Below the pieces are notes generated by a model. The model ran no database searches. It saw only the letters and a list, made by a program, of their open reading frames with translations, and was not told the origin of the DNA. A stretch of 64,000 bases of DNA from contig JAAVYI010000038.1 in NCBI GenBank assembly GCA_022791055.1, forward strand, positions 1-64,000, written 5' to 3'. Numbering within the stretch: position 1 is the stretch's first letter; the number at the start of each line of letters is the position of its first letter. The DNA is from Clostridia bacterium. GTDB taxonomy: Bacteria > Bacillota > Clostridia > Christensenellales > Pumilibacteraceae. Below, piece after piece: positions 35,535-45,724 of the stretch. Position numbers and translations under genes: made by a program.

Positions 35535-37286
35535 ATGAGAAAACCCAAAAGACTACTGATCGGATTGCTGTGTCTGGCGCTTTGCCTGACGGCGTTCGTC
35601 GGTTGCGGCAAGACCGATGAAGTCGTACTGGAACTCGGCAAACACTACAGCGATCAGATCGACGACTTTGCCGCAGGCAAGTACGACGCCGATCTGTTCC
35701 GTATCAATCAGTACGGAATGCCCAAAGTCGCAGACCCGTCTATCTTGGTCGTCGACGACGAGCGCAGCGCCTACAACGGCAAAGTACTCGTTTCGGGTAC
35801 GACGTCGAACACTGCTTTCGACATGTTCGTAACGGAAGATTTCGTTACCTACAAGTTTGCCGCTACGGCGTTCCGTCCGCACGCCTCGAGTTGGGGCAGC
35901 AGCGCAGACCTGTGGGCGTCCGAGTACATTTACGACAAGGAAAACGGCTTGTACTATCTGTTCTATTCGGCGCAAAACAAATACGTGACTGCCCAAAAGG
36001 TAACGCGTACGTTAAACGTAGCCGTGGCCGAAAAGCCGGAAGGCCCGTACTTGGAGTACAACGAGTATGCGCTTAGACAAGAGGCGGCGGAATTGGGCGT
36101 CGAAGTGACGCAGGCCGAAGTTGACGAGGCCGTCAAAAGACCGCGCTACGACTATGACGAGTTTTTGAAATACGACATTCAAAACTTGTACTCTGACGCT
36201 ACGCTCAAGCCCGACTTCTTCGCGGCGATCGACCCGCATCCGTTTGTCGATCCCAAAACGGGCGACAAATATCTGTACTTCTGCCGCGACGGCGCCGCAG
36301 GGATCAACCACACGTGGCTGTACGGCGTCAAGATGACCGACTGGGCGACTCCGCAGTACGACACGCTGACGCGCATGTTCTGTACCGACGACGGCGGTTA
36401 CGAGTCGGCCGGCAACCCGACGACCGAAGGCCCGCAGATGACGTACAACCCGTCCAACGGCAAGTACTATCTGACGTTCTCGGTCAACGACTACAACAAG
36501 AGCGACTACTGCGTAGCCCAGGCTGTCGGCAATGCGCCGCTGGGCGACGGGCAAGATACGTTCGTCAAGATCAAGCGCGACAAGGGCGGCCTGATCATGG
36601 ATTCGGGCGATACCAACGGTAAAGTCAGCGGCTCCGGCCATCACAGCTTTTTTAACTACAAAGGGCAGATGTACGCCATTTATCACCGCCACAGCAACCC
36701 GGCGACCGGCGGCACGCAGCGCGAACTGGCCGTCGATACGGTGACCTGGGTGACCAATCCCGACAACTTGCCGGTGCTGCATATGAACGGCTGTACAACG
36801 ACGTTGCAACCGGCTGTCCATTCGCCGTATACCAATTTGGCGCTCGACGCGACAGTCACCGCGTCCGGCTCGTATGCCAATCTCGAAGCGATCAACGACG
36901 GCGCATTCATCACGCACGCGTATGACAACTGGCTGAAAGAGTTCGAGGCAAACGGCGAATCGGCTACCGTCAAGTTTGCGTTCGGCGAGTATCGCACGAT
37001 CGCCGGCATCATGCTTTACAACAGCATCGACCCCGACAAGACGTTCGACGAAGTGACCGCGATCAAGATCCATACCCGCGTCGACGGCAAACCGGTCACC
37101 TATGTCATCCACAATCTCGCATTCGACCCGTCTATGATCGAGGGCAGCAACGCCGCCGTCAAAGGCTCGGCCGCAGTCGCCGCGTTTAAGCCGGTCGAGG
37201 CCGACTGTGTGGAAATCGTCATCGATCGTAAGTATTCCAACCAGGATGTGCTGGCCGTATCCGAAGTTGTTATCTTAGGTAAATAA
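35535..37286 (+). CDS. GH43-like glycoside hydrolase lipoprotein
   Basis: 583 residues. Lipoprotein signal with Cys24 (AFVGC). The five-bladed propeller of family 43 is supported by the expected acid residues: general base D67 in VADPSIL, D233 in IDPHPF, and proton donor E298 in TTEGPQM. A C-terminal beta-sandwich of the discoidin/F5-8 type (about 435-583, LALDATVTASGSY start) may bind sugar. Likely removes arabinose- or xylose-like side chains outside the cell for import by the ABC system; exact substrate not readable. SD ACAGGAGGG. Confidence 0.83.
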   Translation: MRKPKRLLIGLLCLALCLTAFVGCGKTDEVVLELGKHYSDQIDDFAAGKYDADLFRINQYGMPKVADPSILVVDDERSAYNGKVLVSGTTSNTAFDMFVTEDFVTYKFAATAFRPHASSWGSSADLWASEYIYDKENGLYYLFYSAQNKYVTAQKVTRTLNVAVAEKPEGPYLEYNEYALRQEAAELGVEVTQAEVDEAVKRPRYDYDEFLKYDIQNLYSDATLKPDFFAAIDPHPFVDPKTGDKYLYFCRDGAAGINHTWLYGVKMTDWATPQYDTLTRMFCTDDGGYESAGNPTTEGPQMTYNPSNGKYYLTFSVNDYNKSDYCVAQAVGNAPLGDGQDTFVKIKRDKGGLIMDSGDTNGKVSGSGHHSFFNYKGQMYAIYHRHSNPATGGTQRELAVDTVTWVTNPDNLPVLHMNGCTTTLQPAVHSPYTNLALDATVTASGSYANLEAINDGAFITHAYDNWLKEFEANGESATVKFAFGEYRTIAGIMLYNSIDPDKTFDEVTAIKIHTRVDGKPVTYVIHNLAFDPSMIEGSNAAVKGSAAVAAFKPVEADCVEIVIDRKYSNQDVLAVSEVVILGK

Positions 37287-37303
37287 TGTAGGAGGAGGAA
37301 GAT

Positions 37304-40300
37304 ATGAAGAAAACAAGACTGACGATTATGGCGCTGCTCGTTTGCGCCGTAATGGCCTTAGGGGTAGCGGCCGGCTGCGGATCGAAGATCGCGCCGGGCG
37401 AGTACAAACCCGCAAATCCCTCCGGCACGCAGGTGCCGCCGGGAGACAGTATCACGCTCGACGGAAAGCTCGACGAGAGCATTTACACCGACGGCACGCT
37501 CAAGTGGATCGATTATACCACCATCGGCACCGGCGACGAAGGGCTTGCCTCGACCGCCGTGCAAGTCAAGGCGACGACGACCTACGGCGAAAAGGGATTC
37601 TATCTGATTTTCGACGTGTCGCATACGCCGGTATACGTCGATCTCGAGCATACGCGGCCGTCGTATATCGACTCGTGTATGGAAGTCTATCTGGGATTCC
37701 CCGGCGCGACTTCGCTCGAGCATAACTACCAGATCGACATTGCGCCCGACGGAAACATCAACGTGCAAAAGCACAACGGCGCATATTATATGGATTTCTA
37801 TTTGGTAGACGGCATCAACGCCGCGACCGTCAAGGGCGGAGAGATCAATACGCCCGAAGCCGACGGGTACATCATGGAAGCCTATTTCCCTTGGGAGATG
37901 TTCGGATACGACGAGCCGCTCGCCGCCATTCAAATGGACATCGCCGTTATCGTTTCCAGTCGCGAGGACGCAAAAGGCCGCGACGGCTGGGATCAGCTCG
38001 GTTTAAGTTACAACGAAAAATGTCAGTGGGCCAATCCCGCAACGTACTGGCACTGGGGTAGTAACGGGTTCGAGGATTCCGACTTGATTCTTTCAATCGC
38101 CGATTACGACACCGAAAAGGGCAGCGTCTCGTTCGGGAAAACCGCATACAAGGCCTATGAGGACGTCGAGATCAACGTCGCGCCGACGGCCGGCAATATC
38201 CTCAAATCGATCAAGGTCAACGGCATCGACCGTATGCTCGACTTAAACGACGGAAAACTGGTGCTGCCGGCGTATGCCGAAACGCAGAACGTCAAAGTCG
38301 AGGCCGAATTTATCGCCCGCCCGACGGACATGGTCACCGTTTCGGGTTCGGTCATGCAAAAGGCCGGCTTGGGAAATATGCTCGTCGACGGGAAACAGAT
38401 CGTATTCCGTTCGGGCGAAAGCGCGTTCCAAGCGCGCGTTCAGGACGGCCGCTATACCGTCGATCTTACGAAAGGCGAATATACGGCGACCTTGGACGGC
38501 TGTGCCGATGCGACGGTCGAAATCACAGAGGCGACCGACGCGAAGAATCTTACGTTCTACTATTCGCTGTTCGGCGACGACGCGATCAATACCATTTCGG
38601 CCGATCAATCGACGGTCGTCACCGGCAAGGAATGGAGCGATACGATCCTCAATGTCGGCGAAACGTTCGTGCTTGATTACTCGCTCAAATTCAAGAACGG
38701 TTTGACGGCCGACAGCGGCGACGACAACATTGCTTTCGGTTACTATAATTCGGGCAATAAGCACTATTTGTTCGACCACTATCTCCAAAGCGGATGGGAC
38801 TACGAGTCGATCCGTGACAGCGGCGATTTCTGGGGCGCGTTGATCGCACCCAATAAGAATTTGGCTGCGGGAGCCAATGCGGTATATGCGTTCAGTGCGT
38901 TTGAAGACGGTATACCGTTCCGCCTCATTCGCGTGAAAGGCAACTTCTATTGGTATATCAAGACCCAAAACGGATCGTTCCAATTGATCCATAAGCATAC
39001 GGCCATCGGCGATGTAGCCAAAATGTCATTGACCGTATGGGGCACCGATAAACTCGCTTTTGACTTGGTTGATATCGCTTACAGCGACATTATGCCCGAG
39101 GTTTCCGTTTCGGCTACGTCGAACGACGAGGCGCTCGGCACGGTGGAGGCGCCGTCGACTTCGAGATTCGGTGTACCGACTACAGTCGCGTTTACGCCCG
39201 CGGCGGGATGCTTGCTCGGCCGTGTTACCGTCAACGGCGTTGATATGACCGGCGACGTTCGCGACAACACGTTGGTGTTCACACCCGACGACTATACTTG
39301 CGAGATCGTAGCCGGATTCATTTCCGAGTCGGAGCAAGCCTTTACCGTATCGGGTACCTTGACGGCTACGGCCGGCAAGAGCGACGTGTGGAGCGTTCCC
39401 GCAGGTACCAAAGTGACCTTTGTCGGTGCTGCGGGTAGCGAAGAGACCGCCGTCGGAAAGAATGGTACATATTCGGTCGATTTGAAAGCGGGCGCGTACA
39501 CGGTTACGGCGGCGGGTTACAAGCCGTTCTCGTTGACGGTTACGGGTGAAGCCACGGCGGATAAACAGCTTGTGTACGACTTAATCAACGACGCGAGCAA
39601 TGTAAAAGTCAGCGACGACGAGTCCACCGTACGGCCTAATGCCGCTTGGGAAGTGGGCAACGTCAATATTCCGACGGCCGAGCAATGGATCTTCACTTGC
39701 ACGATGAAGGCGACCTCGTCGACATGGAAGCATGTTGTGCAACTGTACGACGGAACGGCCTATCATGACTTCGGACTCTTTGTAGCCAACGACGTTTACA
39801 AAGTCGGCGTGGGCGCAGCGAACAACGCCGACTGGATACGCGACAACGGTATCGTTCTTTCCGCCGCCGACGTGGATCCGGACTGGACGGTCGGATTTAA
39901 CTTTGCGATCGTGCGAGACGGCAAAACTTTTATGGCATACCTCGAGCATAAGGACGGCAAGTATTATGCGGTCGGCTCTTGCGAAATCGCCGACTTTACG
40001 AAGTTCCACTTGCAGTTCCCCGACGCGGCCAACGAGTGGCACAACCTGTCGCTCACGCTCGGCACGGCCGACTTCGATAAGCCGGTAGCGGAAGTCGAGG
40101 TTTCCGGTAAGATGACGGCGATCGCCGGCATGAGCCAACCGTGGAACATACCGGAAGGCACCGTTTTGACGTTCTCCAAGGTCGGCATGGACAATAAGAC
40201 GACTACGGTGGGCGCGAACGGCGCATACACGGTAACGTTGCCGTACGGTATCTATACGGTGACCGCGAACGGATATGTCGGCAAGTTGTACGTAGCGGGC

Positions 40301-40861
40301 GCTACGGCCGACGCTTGTCTGCGATACGACCTGATCGACGACAGCAGCAACGTAGTTGTCAACGACGACGAGACGATCGTCGAAGGCGTTGCGGCGTGGC
40401 AGGTAGGGAACGTCAACATTCCCGCGGGCGAGCAATGGGTGTTCACTTGCACGATGAAAGGCGGCGCGAACACATGGAAAAACGTCATTCAGTTGTGGAA
40501 CGGCGGCGATTACCACGAGATCGGCTTTACCAGCGACGCATCGGCGGGCATTCTCAAGGTCGGCGTAGGGTCGGCAAGCAACCCCGATTGGATTGGTAAC
40601 AACGGGCACCTTTGCACGGCCGAAGAATTGACGCAGGATTGGTCGATCGGTTACGACATTGCCATTGTACGCGACGGAAATACGTTTACGGCTTACGTCG
40701 AGTACAAGGACGGCAAGTATCATAAGATCGGCGAGTTGGAGATTACCAACCTCACGAAATTCCATTTGCAAGTACACTGCACCGACAACGAGTGGCACAA
40801 TCTGTCGCTGACGGTCGGCACGACCCAACTCGACAACGTGTACGTCGCGCCGGAAGTATAA
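37304..40861 (+). CDS. 1185-residue surface lipoprotein with repeated sugar-binding-like modules
   Basis: Lipobox Cys25 (VAAGC). Residues about 45-270 resemble a family-9-type carbohydrate-binding/DOMON sandwich (SITLDGKLDESIYTDG start, FPWEMFG). The rest holds three units, each a short carboxypeptidase-regulatory-like fold followed by a jelly-roll sandwich of about 200 residues: about 343-600, 678-940 and 947-1180. The last two are clearly alike (WEVGNVNIPTAEQWIFTCTM against WQVGNVNIPAGEQWVFTCTM; EWHNLSLTLGT against EWHNLSLTVGT). No catalytic domain seen; a glycan-binding role at the cell surface is inferred. Stop overlaps the nanE start (TAATG). Confidence 0.75.
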   Translation: MKKTRLTIMALLVCAVMALGVAAGCGSKIAPGEYKPANPSGTQVPPGDSITLDGKLDESIYTDGTLKWIDYTTIGTGDEGLASTAVQVKATTTYGEKGFYLIFDVSHTPVYVDLEHTRPSYIDSCMEVYLGFPGATSLEHNYQIDIAPDGNINVQKHNGAYYMDFYLVDGINAATVKGGEINTPEADGYIMEAYFPWEMFGYDEPLAAIQMDIAVIVSSREDAKGRDGWDQLGLSYNEKCQWANPATYWHWGSNGFEDSDLILSIADYDTEKGSVSFGKTAYKAYEDVEINVAPTAGNILKSIKVNGIDRMLDLNDGKLVLPAYAETQNVKVEAEFIARPTDMVTVSGSVMQKAGLGNMLVDGKQIVFRSGESAFQARVQDGRYTVDLTKGEYTATLDGCADATVEITEATDAKNLTFYYSLFGDDAINTISADQSTVVTGKEWSDTILNVGETFVLDYSLKFKNGLTADSGDDNIAFGYYNSGNKHYLFDHYLQSGWDYESIRDSGDFWGALIAPNKNLAAGANAVYAFSAFEDGIPFRLIRVKGNFYWYIKTQNGSFQLIHKHTAIGDVAKMSLTVWGTDKLAFDLVDIAYSDIMPEVSVSATSNDEALGTVEAPSTSRFGVPTTVAFTPAAGCLLGRVTVNGVDMTGDVRDNTLVFTPDDYTCEIVAGFISESEQAFTVSGTLTATAGKSDVWSVPAGTKVTFVGAAGSEETAVGKNGTYSVDLKAGAYTVTAAGYKPFSLTVTGEATADKQLVYDLINDASNVKVSDDESTVRPNAAWEVGNVNIPTAEQWIFTCTMKATSSTWKHVVQLYDGTAYHDFGLFVANDVYKVGVGAANNADWIRDNGIVLSAADVDPDWTVGFNFAIVRDGKTFMAYLEHKDGKYYAVGSCEIADFTKFHLQFPDAANEWHNLSLTLGTADFDKPVAEVEVSGKMTAIAGMSQPWNIPEGTVLTFSKVGMDNKTTTVGANGAYTVTLPYGIYTVTANGYVGKLYVAGATADACLRYDLIDDSSNVVVNDDETIVEGVAAWQVGNVNIPAGEQWVFTCTMKGGANTWKNVIQLWNGGDYHEIGFTSDASAGILKVGVGSASNPDWIGNNGHLCTAEELTQDWSIGYDIAIVRDGNTFTAYVEYKDGKYHKIGELEITNLTKFHLQVHCTDNEWHNLSLTVGTTQLDNVYVAPEV

Positions 40862-41565
40862 TGGTTACCGAAAGAACATACCGCAAACCGCCGGCGGGAC
40901 TGATCGTGTCCTGCCAGGCGGCCGAGGGCGAGCCTTTGTACGGCTTGCAAGTGATGCGATATATGGCGCGCGCCGCCGTCAGAGGCGGTGCGGTCGCCAT
41001 CCGCGCGCTGGCGGAAGAGATCCCTTTGATCCGACAGGAAGTCGACGTACCCATTATCGGGCTGGTCAAACGCAAGTATGCGGATAGCGACGTGTATATC
41101 ACCCCGACGCGAGAAGAAGTCGACGCGGTGATCGCAAGCGGCGCGGACGTGATCGCCCTCGACGCGACGGGCAGACCCCGGCCGAACGGCGAAACGCTCG
41201 AATGCCTGGTCGCCTACGCAAAACGACGTGCGCCCGCGATCTATCTGATGGCCGACGCCGACACGCTCGAGAATGCGCTTGCGGCCGACCGCATGGGGTT
41301 CGATTTCGTCGGGACGACGATGCGCGGCTATACGCCGGCGACCGAAGGGGTATCGATACCCGACTATACGTTTTTGGCCGACTTGAAAGTCGGCTTGCGA
41401 TCGGCGAAACTGATCGCCGAAGGCGGCGTTTGGGAGGTCGGCCAGCTCGAACAGGTGATGCGCGCCGATCCGTATGCGGTCGTCATCGGCACCGCCGTCA
41501 CAAGACCGAAAGACATCACGGCGCGATTTCAGGCGGTTTTCGACCGACATGCGCACGCCGTGTAA
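40861..41565 (+). CDS. nanE: N-acetylmannosamine-6-phosphate 2-epimerase
   Basis: Converts ManNAc-6-P to GlcNAc-6-P in sialic-acid/ManNAc catabolism. 234-residue TIM barrel with the family segments GLIVSCQA, IIGLVKRKY (catalytic Lys70 by position) and EGGVWEVGQL. Starts 1 bp inside the preceding stop, so it is translationally coupled to the surface lipoprotein. nanA and nanK are not in the window. Its presence hints that the imported glycans include amino sugars. Confidence 0.9.
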   Translation: MVTERTYRKPPAGLIVSCQAAEGEPLYGLQVMRYMARAAVRGGAVAIRALAEEIPLIRQEVDVPIIGLVKRKYADSDVYITPTREEVDAVIASGADVIALDATGRPRPNGETLECLVAYAKRRAPAIYLMADADTLENALAADRMGFDFVGTTMRGYTPATEGVSIPDYTFLADLKVGLRSAKLIAEGGVWEVGQLEQVMRADPYAVVIGTAVTRPKDITARFQAVFDRHAHAV

Positions 41566-41631
41566 GCTATGTTATGGGAAATAGTTTTGAAACAACGGGC
41601 GGGAAACCGCCGACTGTATCAAGGAGGAAGT

Positions 41632-42627
41632 ATGAAAAAAGGCAGTAAAATATTGGCCGCGCTTTTGGGTTGCGCGCTGCTGTGCGCGACCGTCGGATTC
41701 ACGGCGGGGTGTAGTGTGGAGCAACCGCATACGCATACGTTCAGCCGCGTTGCGGCCGTCGCGCCGGGGTGTACGACGGCGGGGAACATACAGCATTTCA
41801 AGTGCGACGGTTGCGGCAAGCTGTTTGCCGACGGTAACGGAAAAGACGAACTCACCGAAGCGGCGATCGTTGTGCCGGCCGCGCATAAAATGGTGTTGCA
41901 CGACGCCGACGGCGAACATTTGGAGGTCAGCAACGGCAAAAACGAATATTATCAGTGTTCGGTCTGTAAACAACTGTTCGGCGACCGTGCAGGTACGGAG
42001 ACGGTGACGCTGAGCAAAAAGCCGGTGCCGATGTTCACCGATCGGACTTGCACGTCGGATCAGGATTTCAACGGCGACGACGTGTTCGCCAGCACCAAGG
42101 TCGGCGGCGTACATGCGCCGATCACCAGCAAGCAGTTTGTGCTTCGGTTCTTCATGGGCTTCAATCACGACGTCAACGCGCTCAAAAATTACGAGCCTGT
42201 CGAAGTACACGCCAATATACACCGTCCCGACTACTGGCAGTTCGTGCTGTATTATCGGCCGACGGAACGCGTGGTGCAAATGCACTTGGGCGGCCTGAAC
42301 ATGAATCTGACGGCCGAACAAACGGAGGTATTCAAGGCGCAGAACGGCTTGTACTTCCTGTTCGTGTGCGACAACGATACCGTACATCTGTATATGGAGG
42401 ACCTCGAAGGCGAGCCGCAGTTTATTGTCGATCTCCCCGGTTTTATGGCTGTCGGCGACAAGGAATTTGAGATCACCCGTATGCGCATCGGGCATTTCAA
42501 CGGCTATTTTGCCGACGAAAAGCACGCCGGTGTGATCAAGGACGCCACGATCGCGCTCGATACGACCGATCTCGACGCCGAGCGGTCCAACCCGACGGTC
42601 GTGCCGCCCGAGGATGACGAAGAATAA
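41632..42627 (+). CDS. Lipoprotein with HTHTF Cys/His module
   Basis: 331 residues. Lipobox Cys27 (TAGC). After it comes HTHTFSRVAAVAPGCTTAG and two CxxC pairs (CDGCGKLF, CSVCKQLFGD), a module that recurs in surface proteins of gut Clostridia and also opens the next gene. The C-terminal half (about 140-325) looks like a laminin-G/jelly-roll sandwich (RFFMGFNHDVNA, HLYMEDLEGEP). Function unknown; probably part of glycan capture at the surface. Strong SD AAGGAGG. Confidence 0.65.
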   Translation: MKKGSKILAALLGCALLCATVGFTAGCSVEQPHTHTFSRVAAVAPGCTTAGNIQHFKCDGCGKLFADGNGKDELTEAAIVVPAAHKMVLHDADGEHLEVSNGKNEYYQCSVCKQLFGDRAGTETVTLSKKPVPMFTDRTCTSDQDFNGDDVFASTKVGGVHAPITSKQFVLRFFMGFNHDVNALKNYEPVEVHANIHRPDYWQFVLYYRPTERVVQMHLGGLNMNLTAEQTEVFKAQNGLYFLFVCDNDTVHLYMEDLEGEPQFIVDLPGFMAVGDKEFEITRMRIGHFNGYFADEKHAGVIKDATIALDTTDLDAERSNPTVVPPEDDEE

Positions 42628-42694
42628 CTGCGTTAAAGGCAGGGGGATACGGCATACCGAGCCCCTTGCCTTTTCAGGTATCATGAGGAGAAAT

Positions 42695-44482
42695 GTGAAA
42701 CATCAACGAACGGCCGTGTTTGCGGCGATTTGTTCGGTCATGGTGTCACTGGCGTTGGCGGCGTGCGGCAGGCAGCATACAGCATACGCACACCTTTTCC
42801 GAAACGCTTTCCTATGACGAGACGCATCATTGGTACGCCGCGACTTGCGAACATGCGGACGAGGTAAAGGACAAGGCGGCGCATATTATGCAAGGCGACG
42901 CCTGTACAGTGTGCGCATATACCAAAAGCACGGAGACGGGCGCAACGCTCACCGAGGATACGGAAATGCCGGTGACGACGCTCGTATACGGAAATATGCG
43001 GGTACAGTTGTTGTCGACGTCGTTGCTTCGTATCGAGAGCAAGGGACAAAAAGGTTTTGAGGACCGAGAAAGTTATTTGGTCGACAACCGTGACGACTGG
43101 GGCAAAAAAGTAGCGTATACTAAAAGCGAGGCGGCGGAAGGCGTGCAGATCAAGACGGCGGCCTATACCGTCGTACTGCCAAAGAGCGGCGCGGTCGGCG
43201 AAACCTACGTGACACGGCCGACCGGCGAGACGATCTACCGTTACTGCGGATTGACCGGTTCCAACATCGCGTTGCCGTCGCCGTCCGACGAACTTTCGGC
43301 TTGGTATTTTACCGACAGCCCGCGGGTGATCCCGTCCGAGGCCGGGTACTCGTCGACCGACAGCGCGTTGCCGCAACAGGGGTGGGATTTCGGAAACAAT
43401 GCGACCGATATATTTGTTTTCCTGCCGAACGGGAGCTACAAGACGCTGACGTCGGATTTTGTCAACCTGACGGGTCGGACGGAAATGGTCGAACTTAAGA
43501 CGTTCGGGCAATGGGATTCCCGGTATTACAAGTACAACGAGCAGACGGCGTTACAGCAGATCAAAGACTATCAAGACAGGGGATATTCCATCGACGTGCT
43601 TGTCGTGGATACCGATTGGCGCGAAAAGACGGGCGGGGGCATCGGCTACGACATCAATACCGAACTGTTCCCCGACATGGCGCGCTTTTTGCGCGAGGCG
43701 CATAAGCTGGGCGTGAACGTTTGCTTCAACGACCACCCGGAGCCTGTCAAGGGTACCGGCAACCTTTTGGACAAAGCGGAAGTAGACTACCGCAACGAGA
43801 AGTTGACCATGTTGCTGGCAATGGGTGTCGACAACTGGTGGTACGACCGCAACCGGTCGGTCTCGCTCAACCGGGTGTTCCCCAATTATTCGCGGTATGC
43901 GACCGGTATGTACGCGTATCAATGGATCACGCAGAAACATTACGAAAGCATTGCCGACATCAACGAATATGCGCGGCGCGCGCAGGTATCTCGTTCGGAT
44001 ATTCCACCGGGACCAACGTCGACTATAAAAAGAACGGGGCGCGGTTGTTTACCGAGGCGACGGACGTGCGGTTGCTGTTGGACGGCTTTGCGGCGCAATA
44101 CGCGGCGACGCCGATCAAAGGCGGCATAGCCAAGTCGTACACAGACGGCTATATGAAAACAACCAATTCGGTCACGGGCGGAACCAAAAACGGGATCGGG
44201 TATCGGTTCGGTGTTGCGACCACGGGGCAAAAACAGCAGATCGTCCTGTATCTGGGTGGCGGCAACACGTTGGCGAAATTGACGGTCAAAGACAGAGCCG
44301 GCAACACCCGGACGCTGTATTTGGGCGGCTACGAAGAAAAGAGTTTTGTACAAAAAGTTGTGATCGAGGTAGATCCCGGCACGGCGAGCCGGTTGCAACT
44401 GACGTATTCGCCGGTTGCTTGCAAGGTGGCCGATCGGGGTACGGACTCGTATGTCGCGCTGTATTGCGGCTATGTAGCCTGA
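42695..44482 (+). pseudogene. Decayed GH31-like glycosidase lipoprotein
   Basis: A GTG start behind AGGAG gives a lipoprotein signal ending LAACG, but the frame leaves the homologous path near 42775. A second frame opens with HTHTFSETLSYDETHHW and runs through a GH31-type N-terminal domain and part of the barrel, with the likely nucleophile in GVDNWWYDRNR. Near 43985 it breaks again; a third frame (ISFGYSTGTNVDYKKNG) leads to a beta-rich C-terminus ending at 44482. Between these parts the rest of the barrel, including the usual D-G-G-F-like and R-x-H regions, is missing, so this is true decay and not only sequencing error. Confidence 0.7.
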
Positions 44483-44496
44483 CAGCCGAATAATGA

Positions 44497-44540
44497 CTAA
44501 AAAGGCTGCGGAATGCAAATTGCGTTCCGCGGCTTTTTTG
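44497..44540 (+). terminator. Terminator closing the carbohydrate locus
   Basis: AAAAGGCTGCGGAA pairs with TTCCGCGGCTTTTT around an 11-nt loop (one G-T pair), then T-rich. Confidence 0.85.
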
Positions 44541-44542
44541 AG

Positions 44543-44571
44543 TTGACCGTTTTTATAAAATATGGTATAAT
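44543..44571 (+). promoter_or_regulatory. Promoter of pfkA
   Basis: TTGACC (44543-44548), 17-bp spacer, TATAAT (44566-44571). Confidence 0.75.
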
Positions 44572-44653
44572 CGTCTATATCGCGGGCGGAAAATTTTTTC
44601 GTCCGTCTGCACAAAAACAAAGTATATAAGGCACACTAATACGGGAGGAAGGT

Positions 44654-45724
44654 ATGCGGATCGGAATTTTGACAAGCGGCGGCGATTGCCCGGCTCTTAA
44701 CGCGGTGATACGCGGGTTCGGCAAGTACGTGTTCGAGAACGCGCCCGACAGCAAGATCTTCGGCATTGCCGACGGCTACGGGGGCTTGATCAACGGCGAG
44801 TACGGCGAGATGAAGAAGAGCGATTTTTCGGGCATTCTCAACATCGGCGGTACCATTTTGGGTACGTCGCGCCAGCCGTTCAAGCAGATGCTGACCGAGG
44901 TGGACAACACCACCAAAGTCGCCAAAATGAAAGAGAACTACAAGAAGATGAAACTCGACTGCCTGGTAACGCTGGGCGGTGCGGGGACGCATAAATCGGC
45001 GGCGCTGCTATCAAGCGAGGGGCTGAACGTGGTCGGCCTGCCGAAAACGATCGACAACGATATATTCGGAACCGACGTGACGTTCGGCTTTCATTCGGCG
45101 GTCGACATTGCGACCGAATGTATCGATCGCTTACACACCACCGCCGCCAGCCACGGCCGCACGATCCTGTGCGAGATCATGGGTAATAAAGTCGGCTGGC
45201 TGACGCTGTACGCAGGTATTGCCGGCGGCGCCGACGTCATTCTGTTGCCCGAACTGCCGTTTGACCGCGACAAGGTGGCCGATTGCGTATATCGCCGCGC
45301 CAAGTCCGGCAAAGCGTTTTCGATTATCGCCGTTGCCGAAGGCGCTCTCTACGACTTCGAGGCCAAAATGAAAAAGAAAGAACGCGCGGCCGAGCGTATG
45401 AAACGCGGCGTCGACGGCACGATCACCAAGGAACTGGCCGACTATATCGCGCAAAAAGCGGGCGTCGATACCCGCGTCGTCGTGCCGGGGCATATCCAGC
45501 GCGGCGGCTCGCCGTCGCCTTACGATCGGCTTATTTCCACCCAGGTCGGCGCCTATGCGGCCGAACTGGTCCTACAAGGGATCTACGGCGTCACCGTCGC
45601 GATCAAGGGCGATTCGGTCTGCTACAACAAGCTGTCCGACATTGCCGGCAAAAGCAAGACCGTCCCTGCCGATCATCCGTATATTAGGACGGGGGAGTCG
45701 ATTGGCATCTCCTTCGGCATTTAG
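44654..45724 (+). CDS. pfkA: 6-phosphofructokinase
   Basis: 356 residues. Phosphorylates fructose 6-phosphate in glycolysis. Motifs: TSGGDCPALN (8-16), GGAGT (108-112), catalytic PKTIDND (130-136), EIMGNKVGWL, and PGHIQRGGSPSPYDR. The usual GGDG of ATP enzymes and GGDD of PPi enzymes reads GGAG here: Gly is kept at the ATP-favouring position but the preceding Asp is Ala, and Lys131 is the residue found in PPi and some actinobacterial ATP enzymes. The phosphoryl donor is therefore uncertain. SD GGGAGGAAG. Confidence 0.9.
   Translation: MRIGILTSGGDCPALNAVIRGFGKYVFENAPDSKIFGIADGYGGLINGEYGEMKKSDFSGILNIGGTILGTSRQPFKQMLTEVDNTTKVAKMKENYKKMKLDCLVTLGGAGTHKSAALLSSEGLNVVGLPKTIDNDIFGTDVTFGFHSAVDIATECIDRLHTTAASHGRTILCEIMGNKVGWLTLYAGIAGGADVILLPELPFDRDKVADCVYRRAKSGKAFSIIAVAEGALYDFEAKMKKKERAAERMKRGVDGTITKELADYIAQKAGVDTRVVVPGHIQRGGSPSPYDRLISTQVGAYAAELVLQGIYGVTVAIKGDSVCYNKLSDIAGKSKTVPADHPYIRTGESIGISFGI

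Noticed and set aside
39581..40828. 415-codon minus-strand frame opposite the large lipoprotein
   Set aside because: Shadow frame; the repeated modules on the plus strand explain the conservation.
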